Position numbers and translations under genes: made by a program
Origin: CAYVVT01 sp964454335
GTDB taxonomy: Bacteria > Fidelibacterota > UBA8477 > JABMPR01
Direction of reading: 5' to 3'
DNA: 64,000 nucleotides
Assembly (NCBI GenBank): GCA_964454335.1
Contig: CAYVVT010000002.1
Location: 124,001 to 188,000 of the forward strand
Shown here: positions 27,962-36,233 of the stretch, in pieces
Position numbering within the stretch: the stretch's first letter is position 1
Layout of the letters: the number at the start of each line of letters is the position of its first letter
Notes under the pieces: model-generated
What the model saw: only the letters and a program-made list of their open reading frames with translations
Databases searched by the model: none
What the model was told of the DNA's origin: nothing

Positions 27962-29278
27962 ATGTTCAGAACCGAAACTCGAAGATCCATTCGAGTCATA
28001 ATGATCCCGGTGATCCTGATCCTGTTCTGCTTCGCTTGTGGGCGGGAAGAGATCAATGGACAAGCGGATACATTCTCGATGACCCTCGGTGTTAATGACA
28101 GCGATGGCGTGATCATTGACAGTCGTGTTGTGCAGAGCTATGTGGAAATTCAGAATCACAGTGGGATCAAGATCTCTGTAGATATTGAATGGGAGATCAC
28201 CACGGATGATTGGCGCCCATTGATGGAGATGAGCATTCCCCTGGAGATCGAGCCCAGTGCAATTCGACGAGCATACTGTCCCTGGTTCGAATATCCCGGA
28301 CCCGGGTTCTATCATGTATCGGTGGAAGTCTCTTCCGGCGGCAAGGATCAAGAGGCCAGTCTTATCGTGGGCGTCGATCCTGAAAAAATCCCGGCAGTTC
28401 CCGATGCGGCACCTGATTTTGCCTCATTCTGGGAATCCTCACTCCGGGAACTCGCGGTGGTGGATCCTGATTTCAGACTGGAGAGACAGGAACGGGAAGC
28501 CGATGCAAAAACAGATCTCTATCGCGTTGAGATGCAGAGTTTTGGCGGTATTACAGTCAGAGGGTGGCTGGAGATACCGAAGCAGCACGGTCGCTATCCA
28601 GCACTTATTCGAGTACCCGGATACAAAAGTGTACGCAAGCCTATCGATATCTATGACGATATGGTGGTCCTCTCCTTCAATCCACGCAGCCATGGAGAGA
28701 GCGACGATACGGATGAACAGCATCTTGATCTCTGGGTGCGGGGCTTGACATCAGAGCAGAATTACTATTATCGTGGTGCCTATCTGGACTGTATTCGGGC
28801 GGTAGATCTGGTGATGAGTCTCGAAGAGGTGGATCCCGATCGCGTGGCGATCTGGGGTGGGAGTCAGGGCGGTGGATTTGCCTTTGCGACAGCTGCCCTG
28901 GACCAGCGGATCGATCTCTGCATCGCAGATATCCCCTGGTTATGTCAGTGGGATCGGTTCTTCGGGATCACTCACTGGCCGGAGATCAGCGATTGGTTTG
29001 CGGAGCATCCGGAACAGAACTGGAGATCCCTCCTGCATACACTGAGTTATTTTGATACCATGAACATGGCAGAACGTATCACCTGTCCTGTGATCATGAG
29101 TATCGGATTGCAGGATGACGTCTGTCCGCCGGCCACCAGTTTCGCCACATACAATCTTATCACCAGTCCCAAGGAATACACCGTCTATCGGGATGTGGGC
29201 CACTGGTATCCCGAGGGCCACAAGGAGAACCGCTTCCAATGGTTACGTGAACAGTTCGGAATGGAACAAGCCCATTGA
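27962..29278 (+). CDS. Lipoprotein acetyl-xylan esterase-type (CE7) alpha/beta hydrolase
   Basis: A lipobox CFACG after a hydrophobic segment implies lipidation. A ~110-residue beta-rich N-terminal region precedes an AXE1/CE7 alpha/beta-hydrolase domain with the nucleophile elbow GGSQGG (S301), the acid in GLQDDVCPP (D385) and H414 in DVGHWYPEGH. CE7 enzymes deacetylate xylooligosaccharides, acetylated sugars and cephalosporins. ATG 27962 is chosen over 27914 because GGGAG lies ~8 nt before it and a signal peptide follows. GH97 is encoded 93 nt downstream on the same strand. Confidence 0.88.
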   Translation: MFRTETRRSIRVIMIPVILILFCFACGREEINGQADTFSMTLGVNDSDGVIIDSRVVQSYVEIQNHSGIKISVDIEWEITTDDWRPLMEMSIPLEIEPSAIRRAYCPWFEYPGPGFYHVSVEVSSGGKDQEASLIVGVDPEKIPAVPDAAPDFASFWESSLRELAVVDPDFRLERQEREADAKTDLYRVEMQSFGGITVRGWLEIPKQHGRYPALIRVPGYKSVRKPIDIYDDMVVLSFNPRSHGESDDTDEQHLDLWVRGLTSEQNYYYRGAYLDCIRAVDLVMSLEEVDPDRVAIWGGSQGGGFAFATAALDQRIDLCIADIPWLCQWDRFFGITHWPEISDWFAEHPEQNWRSLLHTLSYFDTMNMAERITCPVIMSIGLQDDVCPPATSFATYNLITSPKEYTVYRDVGHWYPEGHKENRFQWLREQFGMEQAH

Positions 29279-29371
29279 CAATCTCCCGTATTTGATAAGT
29301 TTATAACTGCAAACGATCTCACTCTCCCAAGGAGAGGAACCATTGTCGAACAACAAAAACCTGGAGGGGAA

Positions 29372-31351
29372 ATGCTTCGATTGACGATGTTGGCCTTGCT
29401 GGCTATTGCCATGATCGGATGTCAACCACCGACTGACAGTTTTATGATCCAATCACCGGATGGCAGCATCAAAGCCATGGTCGGTAGTACCGCAGGCGAA
29501 TTGTATTACTCTGTATCGATCGATGACGAAATTGTCCTGGAACCGTCCAGCCTGGGTTTCAGACTGAAGGATGGACCTGGATTGACAGGTCCCTACACAC
29601 TTGAGCTCGTTGATACATCCTCGAACTATGAGACCTGGGAGCAGGTTGTGGGCGAAGACAGAAAGATGCTGGATCACCACAATGCCGCTCGATTCCTGGT
29701 TTCGTCAGGGGGCAGGGAGTATTACAGTCTGGAATTCAAGGCATTCGATGACGGTGTTGCATTTCGCTACATCTTCCCGGCCTGGGAGGGTGTTGACTCC
29801 CTGTTCATCGAAGAAGAGGGAACAGAATTTAATTTTGCCGGTGATTATCTGTCCTGGTGGATCCCAAATGAGTGGGACAGCTACGAGCGGGTTTACAGGA
29901 ATACGCCCATCAGTGAGTCCCCGGGTGCGAATACACCCGTGACACTCAAGACAGATTCCGGGATCCACATAGCCATCCATGAGGCGAACCTCACCGACTT
30001 TGCGGGTATGACAGTTGTGCCTGCCAGTGAAGGTGCAGTCAAGCGCAAAGCTGAACTGGTCCCCTGGCCTGATGGACTGAAAGTACGCTCCGCTCTCCCG
30101 CACCAGTCACCCTGGCGTACGATCCAACTTGGTCGCAGCGCAGCCGATCTGGCTAATTCTCATCTGACCGTGAATCTCAACGAACCCAGCCGCATCGAGG
30201 ACACGTCCTGGATCAGATCCATGAAGTACATGGGGATCTGGTGGGCCATCCATATCGATAAATACACATTCCATCAGGGCCCCGAGCATGGTGCCACCAC
30301 TGAGAATGCTTTGCGCTACATCGATTTTGCCAGCGCCAACGGTTTCGGTGGATTACTCATCGAAGGTTGGAATATCGGCTGGGAGAACTGGGGTGATCAG
30401 GATGCATACCGATTTGATGAAGCGTATGATGATTTCGATATAAAGAAGATCACAGACTACGCTGCCGAAAAGGGTATCGAGATCATCGGGCATCATGAGA
30501 CCGGCGGTGACGCGGCCAGTTATGATCGCCGTGTTGAAAATGGATTCAAGTACTATAAGTCCTTCGGTATCGACAACATCAAGACCGGATATGCCGGGGG
30601 CATCTACCCACGGGGATTCTCACACCACGGACAGTGGATGGTGCAACATTACCGACGCATCGTGGAATTGGCTGCAGAGTATGAGATCTGTCTGAATGTC
30701 CACGAGCCCATCAAACCGACGGGCATACGGAGGACCTGGCCCAACATGTTCACCCGCGAAGGTGCCCGGGGTGGCGAATACGAGGCCTGGAGTGAAGGCA
30801 ATCCACCTGGTCATACCGCCACGCTGCCCTTCACACGGATGCTGGCAGGTCCCATGGACTACACACCCGGCGTATTCCATGTCAGTTTAGAAGGATTCCG
30901 GCCGGACAATCGCGTCCACACGACGCTGGCGCACCAGTTGGCACTTATGGTGGTGATCTACAGTCCGCTGCAGATGGCCTGTGATCTACCGGATCATTAC
31001 GATGGTCATCCCGCATTCCAGTTTATCCGCGATGTGAAAGTTGATTGGGACGAATCAGACGTCCTGGCAGGTGAAGTAGGAGACTACATCGTGACCGCTC
31101 GACGTGCCGATAATGAGTGGTTCCTTGGTGCGGTTACAGATGAGAATGCCAGAGAGTTGACCATCCCGTTGGTGTTCCTGGACGCAGGGAAGACCTACAC
31201 CGTACAGGTGTACCGGGATGCCGATGACGCCTCATGGGAAGATAATCCAACAGCTTATACCATAGAGGAATTCACGTTGGGATCGACGGATCATTTGTCG
31301 ATCAAGATGGCCTCAGGCGGTGGTTTTGCTGCGAGGTTGGTCCCGGAATAG
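29372..31351 (+). CDS. Lipoprotein GH97 glycoside hydrolase (alpha-glucosidase-like, inverting type)
   Basis: Lipobox AMIGC (residue 17) after a short signal peptide. The N-terminal beta-supersandwich, the catalytic barrel from about 280 (KYMGIWWAIHIDKYTFHQGP) and the C-terminal beta domain are in SusB order, total 659 residues. HEPIKPTG carries E445 and GGEYEAW carries E469; their spacing of 24 equals that of the two catalytic glutamates of Bacteroides SusB, which points to the inverting, calcium-dependent GH97 subgroup rather than the retaining one with Asp. The likely substrate is maltodextrin, which fits the pullulanase-like enzyme upstream. GGAGG lies 4 nt before the ATG. Confidence 0.93.
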   Translation: MLRLTMLALLAIAMIGCQPPTDSFMIQSPDGSIKAMVGSTAGELYYSVSIDDEIVLEPSSLGFRLKDGPGLTGPYTLELVDTSSNYETWEQVVGEDRKMLDHHNAARFLVSSGGREYYSLEFKAFDDGVAFRYIFPAWEGVDSLFIEEEGTEFNFAGDYLSWWIPNEWDSYERVYRNTPISESPGANTPVTLKTDSGIHIAIHEANLTDFAGMTVVPASEGAVKRKAELVPWPDGLKVRSALPHQSPWRTIQLGRSAADLANSHLTVNLNEPSRIEDTSWIRSMKYMGIWWAIHIDKYTFHQGPEHGATTENALRYIDFASANGFGGLLIEGWNIGWENWGDQDAYRFDEAYDDFDIKKITDYAAEKGIEIIGHHETGGDAASYDRRVENGFKYYKSFGIDNIKTGYAGGIYPRGFSHHGQWMVQHYRRIVELAAEYEICLNVHEPIKPTGIRRTWPNMFTREGARGGEYEAWSEGNPPGHTATLPFTRMLAGPMDYTPGVFHVSLEGFRPDNRVHTTLAHQLALMVVIYSPLQMACDLPDHYDGHPAFQFIRDVKVDWDESDVLAGEVGDYIVTARRADNEWFLGAVTDENARELTIPLVFLDAGKTYTVQVYRDADDASWEDNPTAYTIEEFTLGSTDHLSIKMASGGGFAARLVPE

Positions 31352-31381
31352 AGTGGAGTACAGAAATTCTGTCTTGATCCG

Positions 31382-31407
31382 ATAGCCCGTGAGAGATCGC
31401 GGGCTAT
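31382..31407. terminator. Bidirectional stem-loop with GAGA tetraloop between convergent genes
   Basis: An 11-bp stem (31382-31392 with 31397-31407, one G-T wobble) capped by GAGA, between the GH97 stop and the stop of the convergent metallophosphoesterase, whose stop codon lies in the distal arm. Short T-stretches only, so efficiency is uncertain. Confidence 0.7.
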
Positions 31408-34106
31408 TTCATCAGGGTCAATTTACGAGTCTGGTGATTTCCGGGTGATTCCATTCGGACGAGATACACACCTGACGCCATTTTGTTGCCGTACTCATCT
31501 CTACCGTCCCACATGGTCTGGTGTTTCCCGGCAGGCCTGGTTGCATTCGTCAGCGTTTTCACAGTCCGACCGTTGAGATCAAAAACACTGATCGTTACAA
31601 CGGATTCCTGCGACAGTTCATATTGGATGACTGTTTCAGGATTGAATGGGTTGGGATAGTTCGGTGACAACTGCCATTCATATCCCACGATGGGCTCGGT
31701 CCCGGTAAGGGTCGTATCCACCGCAATGGTCACGCTGATAGAGGAATTGGGTGGTATGTTTACGGAGACATAACAGGTTGCGGTTGTGCCCGTGTTCACT
31801 ACCTGGTCCAGGATGCCTGCCGAAAGCGAATAGCCGAAATCACCAGCCGGCATGACGAATTTGATCAAGCCATGCTCGAAACCGAGGTTGTGCTCATTCT
31901 CAATAACTGCAGTGAGTGTATCCATGCTGCCGTCATTCGCGCCAGAATAACTCACTTGCATCATCTCCTGCGGCCAGCTGGCATAGACGGTCTCTTCGGG
32001 CTGCAGGTAACCGTCACTGACGCGGATCACCCGATAGGCTCGATTGTCATCGCAGACAGTTTCAGTGGAGAGATCGAAGGGCTGCTGATACAGACAGCCT
32101 GAATTGCTGTGGATGTGCCCCCAGAGAGCCATGTCCACCTCCAGAGCTTCGAGGTCGAGTTCTTCTTCGAAATCATAATGATAGAAAAGGACCTTCGTCT
32201 GAGCTTCGGAGGTCGCAAGATCGGCGGCGAGCCACTCCAGTTGGGAGGGGATGAAACTGGTGTTCCCATAGATCTCCCAACGGTAATCATCGTAATTGAT
32301 GTAGGCTTCAAGACCTACGAAATGGATTGGTCCATAATCAAAACTGTAGTCCTGTGTATAGAGCAGCTCAGCTTCCGGTGGATCGTTCAACCAGGGCCAG
32401 CCGAAGAAGCGCCACCAGTTGTGACGGCCGGTACCATCCGGTGGCGGGGTGGCGTCCCAGCCGCCGACATCATGATTGCCGGTGACCAGATAAACCGGCA
32501 CTTCAAACTCTTCAAGGATCCGCTGGGCCTTGGTGAAATTCCTGCGGTTCTCAAAATCCTCCAACTCACCTTCGTTAACTATATCCCCTGTCACCAGAAC
32601 GAATTCGGGGTTGATGAGATTGATATCCTGGATCACGGCCCTGAGGTCCACCATTTCCGAGGTATCGCTGATGGATTCAGGATCCTCGTAGAAATAATGC
32701 GTGGCCAGGTGAGTGTCGGTGATATGGATGAAGTCGTATTCAGCTTTCCGTTCAGGGATAAGCCTGACGCTGTTCCTGGTCACATCATCCAGGCCTGTGG
32801 CGGTGACGTGCAGGTCAAAGAGTTCGTAGAAGGGAGGTTCCGGTAGAACTGCTTCCAGATACCAGCGATCCAGGGCTGGTATGTACTCAGATGAGTTAAC
32901 CTCCAGATCGATGGAAAAGGAGCCATACTCGAGGGCAGCGTCCCAGTTTCTCGTGTCATGCGGCGCCAGGCAGGTGATCTGAAGTGTTTCTCCCGGCACG
33001 ACGATGTCAGGAATATTCATCAATGGCCGCTGGATCACAGTGAGCGTGTCACCAATGGGGATGCCATTGATAAATACACCGATCTCCCCGGCCAGGGTGA
33101 ATGGGATAGGACTTCCGTTCAGGGCTGTCGATTCGAAAGTCAGCGGGCTGAAACCTGCTGAATTGGGAACAAAATGCATATTGATCACGGTTCCCAGATC
33201 ATGGAGCATCATGTCACCGCTCAAACTGAGAATGACTTGCCCCGGAGCCGATACATCCGTTACCTCCACTCCCTCAGACAGAGTCCCTGGCTGACTGAAA
33301 CCTGCATACTGAACGATGGCGGGATCATAGCTGAGGTCGATATCCAAACTGCTTATCTCCGTGGGGTTCCCGAGCAGGGTCAGGTTGACAGGGACGGTAT
33401 ACTCCTCCAATGTGTAGATGGATTCTTCCCCGGCACTGATGATGAAGGCGCTCTCTGCCGATACCAGGTCGTCGATGCTTCGGGGGTGCAATCTGAAATC
33501 ACCCCATGAAAAACTCACGACTCCGCCTATGGAAGCAAAGGGATATTCGTCCAGCAAGGGAAACTCGGATTCTGCAAGATTGAAGATCTGGTTGCTGAGG
33601 ATGCACTCGCCTGATCCGTCGTTCACCCGCCATTCGTCCCAGGTATCGTATGTTTCAGTAACTTCAACGTCTGTCAATTCCACGTAAACTGATTCATAGG
33701 CTTCCTGACTCGCCAGCTCCTGAGTAGAGATGCTGGCCGGCGCAGGCAGGGGATTCCCGGAACTGACCAGCTCATAGCTGTCGAGGTTCTTCAATTCAGA
33801 GAAACCGTGGTATTCGTAGACCTCACCCTGGATAATGATGCTGTCACCGATGGCTGGTGCATGGCTGTTATCATAGATATAAATACTGTTCCAGGGGCCA
33901 CCATCAGAACTGGAAATGAAGTAGCGTCCACCACTGTAGTTGTTCGCCGTTACTATGCCCCCGGTGGTAACGGTCTGTCCCACCAACGGGGATGGATAGG
34001 TGCCATCACCGGCGTTGGTGGTGTACTGGATATCCTGGATGCTCACCTGGCCGAGAAGGATCGAGGGCAGCAGTAATAGGATCAAGCTGTGATGGAGTTC
34101 TTTCAC
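31404..34106 (-). CDS. Secreted multi-domain metallophosphoesterase with YhcR-like OB fold and sorting domain
   Basis: Signal peptide LILLLLPSILLGQ, then an OB-fold module at ~20-120 of the YhcR_OBF type (SIQDIQYTTN, SPLVGQTVTTGGIVTA, GEVYEYHGFSELK), a second OB-like module, a cohesin-like beta domain (~225-350), a calcineurin-like phosphoesterase domain (~465-720) with HITDTHLATH, LVTGDIVN, VTGNHDVGG, FYHYDF and LWGHIHSNS, and a C-terminal NYPNPFNP domain. All metal-ligand motifs are intact. YhcR-type OB folds occur on extracellular nucleases, so a nucleotidase, phosphodiesterase or nuclease on released DNA is a reasonable inference. 900 residues. A second phosphoesterase gene starts 8 nt upstream. 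Confidence 0.88.
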   Translation of the reverse strand: MKELHHSLILLLLPSILLGQVSIQDIQYTTNAGDGTYPSPLVGQTVTTGGIVTANNYSGGRYFISSSDGGPWNSIYIYDNSHAPAIGDSIIIQGEVYEYHGFSELKNLDSYELVSSGNPLPAPASISTQELASQEAYESVYVELTDVEVTETYDTWDEWRVNDGSGECILSNQIFNLAESEFPLLDEYPFASIGGVVSFSWGDFRLHPRSIDDLVSAESAFIISAGEESIYTLEEYTVPVNLTLLGNPTEISSLDIDLSYDPAIVQYAGFSQPGTLSEGVEVTDVSAPGQVILSLSGDMMLHDLGTVINMHFVPNSAGFSPLTFESTALNGSPIPFTLAGEIGVFINGIPIGDTLTVIQRPLMNIPDIVVPGETLQITCLAPHDTRNWDAALEYGSFSIDLEVNSSEYIPALDRWYLEAVLPEPPFYELFDLHVTATGLDDVTRNSVRLIPERKAEYDFIHITDTHLATHYFYEDPESISDTSEMVDLRAVIQDINLINPEFVLVTGDIVNEGELEDFENRRNFTKAQRILEEFEVPVYLVTGNHDVGGWDATPPPDGTGRHNWWRFFGWPWLNDPPEAELLYTQDYSFDYGPIHFVGLEAYINYDDYRWEIYGNTSFIPSQLEWLAADLATSEAQTKVLFYHYDFEEELDLEALEVDMALWGHIHSNSGCLYQQPFDLSTETVCDDNRAYRVIRVSDGYLQPEETVYASWPQEMMQVSYSGANDGSMDTLTAVIENEHNLGFEHGLIKFVMPAGDFGYSLSAGILDQVVNTGTTATCYVSVNIPPNSSISVTIAVDTTLTGTEPIVGYEWQLSPNYPNPFNPETVIQYELSQESVVTISVFDLNGRTVKTLTNATRPAGKHQTMWDGRDEYGNKMASGVYLVRMESPGNHQTRKLTLMK

Positions 34107-34114
34107 CAGAAGAT

Positions 34115-35011
34115 TCAGTCCTTCCGCAGGACGAACTGATCAAACACCACACCATCGATACTTATGGCTTCCACAGTCATTTGAGTTTCCGTGGTGGTGA
34201 TCTTGCAATAGTGATGCTGCAGATCATTGTCTGCTGCCAGCGCGAAATCGAAATACTTACGATTATGTTCATCCTTCCCAACGGAATACAGGGGAGCGCC
34301 TGCTCCACCTGAGATGATCTGGATGATCCCACTCTCAGGGTCGATTGCGCAGGTGGTATCGGCGGGCAGCGGTCTCAGGGGATGCGAGCGGGTATAATGA
34401 TGGGCATGGCCGTTCACCACGATGTCGACCTCATGTTCGTACAGCAGCGGCCACCATTCCTGCAGGCTCTCCATATCCACACGCTTGCTGCCGAAGGGGA
34501 AGGTGGGATAGTGCCAGCTTACAATGAGCCAATCCCGGGTGTTGGATTCGAGCCAGCTTCTTAGTGAGTCCCGTTGGACGACATCGTCCCTGGGGGTGCT
34601 GTTGAGCACGATCAATCTGAGATTCTCAAAGTCCTGATAATAATATTCGCCATTTCCTGGCAGCCAGGGCAGATAGCGATGCCAGTTCTCGTAGGGAACC
34701 TCTTCATCATGTATATCGTGATTGCCTACCACGGGCAGATAAATACCGGAGTCGGGCTGTCTATCGATAAACGGTTCGGAGATCTGGAGAAACCTTTCCC
34801 ACTGATTACGGTTCTTGCCTACTCCAACCAGATCACCAGTATTCAGAACGGCATCATAATCCTCTTCTGCAATGCGGTTTACGATGGTCTGGTGCACATC
34901 ATGACCACTGCGGGTATCGCCGATGATGAAGATGGTCACCTGGCCATTTACCATCTGGAACGGGCCCAGGCAGATAAGGAACAGAGGGATCAGTCGTCGA
35001 AGATTTAGCAT
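34115..35011 (-). CDS. Secreted metallophosphoesterase
   Basis: Signal peptide (LIPLFLICLGPFQMVNGQ) and a single calcineurin-like phosphoesterase domain: FIIGDTRSGHD, LNTGDLVGVG, PVVGNHDIHD, VSWHYPTFPF and VNGHAHHYTRS supply the metal ligands. The C-terminal part resembles the purple-acid-phosphatase-like extracellular group. ATG 35011 is chosen because GGAAGG sits 8 nt upstream; the TTG at 35026 only extends the frame. No sorting domain is present, so a periplasmic location is likely. It is the first of two tandem phosphoesterase genes (gap 8 nt). Confidence 0.88.
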   Translation of the reverse strand: MLNLRRLIPLFLICLGPFQMVNGQVTIFIIGDTRSGHDVHQTIVNRIAEEDYDAVLNTGDLVGVGKNRNQWERFLQISEPFIDRQPDSGIYLPVVGNHDIHDEEVPYENWHRYLPWLPGNGEYYYQDFENLRLIVLNSTPRDDVVQRDSLRSWLESNTRDWLIVSWHYPTFPFGSKRVDMESLQEWWPLLYEHEVDIVVNGHAHHYTRSHPLRPLPADTTCAIDPESGIIQIISGGAGAPLYSVGKDEHNRKYFDFALAADNDLQHHYCKITTTETQMTVEAISIDGVVFDQFVLRKD

Positions 35012-35150
35012 TAGAGCGCCTTCCAATCAGAGCTAGTGGTTTTCAAGGATCAATAAGATATCATGTCAGGGGCTTTGACCTATTCCAAGGCTCAGCGACA
35101 TCCTGAGGTTACTCGCTGGTGGGATTGCGTGATGTCCCCGGATATCGAAA

Positions 35151-35855
35151 TCAAGAACCGAAACCTTCCCGCATATAGCGCAGAAGACCGCGATAGATCC
35201 TTACATTGACCTGCGCGCCGGTGATGCCGGTGTGAAATTCAGCAACATGTGGTTCATTCGGAATCTCGTACATGGTCATGAGCATTTCACTGTTGAGATC
35301 CCGCAGGCCGAGTCCCCATGCCATTGATGGTATGTCCAGAATATAGTAATGATACATCTCACGCCAGGTTTTGCCAGCCCTGCGGAACAGGTGATCCAGG
35401 AAGGCAGCATCGAACTGACAGTTATAGGCCACCATCAGTACGTTCTTCTCACCAGCCGTCTTCCTGTGGAAGGCCAGAATACTGTCAACCGCGGCCGGTA
35501 TGGAGTGGGCCTTGAGCTGTTTCCACTTCTCCGCATCGAACGCATTGGCATTGTAGGCTCCCGGAGACAGCCGTTCTGGATATTCTGGCTGAATGCGCAG
35601 AAAGAGGCTGTCAAGAATGTTTCCCTCAACATCGGTCATCACCAGGCCGATATCGATCATTTCATGATAGCCCGGAAGCAAGCCGGTGGTTTCCACATCG
35701 ATGTGGGCCAGCAGCCAGTCATCCGGCGCACCTGCTGGGTTGGTCATCGGTAGGTCACCTGATTCCATCTGATCGAGGAAGGGCGGAACGGCCGCTGTGT
35801 CACATGATATGCAGCAGAGCAACAGGACGCTGATTGGAACTGTAAAAATCCTCAT
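35151..35855 (-). CDS. Lipoprotein DEDDh 3'-5' exonuclease-like protein, last Asp replaced
   Basis: A signal peptide with probable lipidation at C18 (CISC) puts an RNase T/DNA-polymerase-epsilon-like domain outside the cytoplasm, which is unusual. Exo I is intact (HIDVETTG, D53, E55), Exo II is NCQFDAAFLDHLF (D149), and Exo III has H208 but the following HxxxxD aspartate is Gly213 (HTGITGAQ). Thus metal binding may be weakened or taken over by another residue. 234 residues. AGGAGGT lies 6 nt before ATG 35855. It is encoded upstream of two secreted metallophosphoesterases on the same strand, which suggests nucleic-acid or nucleotide processing outside the cell. Confidence 0.8.
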   Translation of the reverse strand: MRIFTVPISVLLLCCISCDTAAVPPFLDQMESGDLPMTNPAGAPDDWLLAHIDVETTGLLPGYHEMIDIGLVMTDVEGNILDSLFLRIQPEYPERLSPGAYNANAFDAEKWKQLKAHSIPAAVDSILAFHRKTAGEKNVLMVAYNCQFDAAFLDHLFRRAGKTWREMYHYYILDIPSMAWGLGLRDLNSEMLMTMYEIPNEPHVAEFHTGITGAQVNVRIYRGLLRYMREGFGS

Positions 35856-36233
35856 TCTGATACCTCCTGAAAAAAGACTGGTACAAGTATCGTAATTTGA
35901 AACGGGAAATCCATGAAATCCTTCAGCATGTAATGGAGTCTATCGATCATGATGCATCATCAATACCTATCGTCGAACGTTCGATTGCTGCAAGCAAGCC
36001 TAAGAAAACACATCCCATTCTTATTTATGAGTTCACTCAACATATGCTGAGGATCAGCCGCCGGGGGATTCTCCATTTGCATGGATTTTGCATAAAAACA
36101 GGGCTGAAAGCCGCTCCGTATTTTGTAAAAACATTGGAATAAATAAAAAACCTGCTAACCTAACATCTACCCTTAAAAATCATGTTCTACACGAGGAATT
36201 ACAAAGGCTAACTCGTGTAGGGGGAATCAAAGA
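35856..36233. other. Divergent intergenic region
   Basis: 378 nt between the exonuclease-like gene (-) and the five-gene operon (+). It must contain both promoters. A TTG-started 81-codon frame at 35897-36142 has no ribosome binding site and no coding character. The only clear element is the stem-loop at 36187-36220. Confidence 0.5.
36187..36220 (+). promoter_or_regulatory. Perfect 9-bp stem-loop in the operon leader
   Basis: CTACACGAG (36187-36195) and CTCGTGTAG (36212-36220) are exact complements around a 16-nt loop, extendable by two wobble pairs. The 3' arm abuts the ribosome binding site GGGGGAA (36220-36226) of the gene starting at 36234, so it could control translation initiation, act as an operator, or protect mRNA. 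Confidence 0.6.

Noticed and set aside
35897..36142. An 81-codon frame with TTG start before the TonB-receptor operon
   Set aside because: No ribosome binding site, His/Ile-rich product without a domain, and it lies in the expected promoter region.
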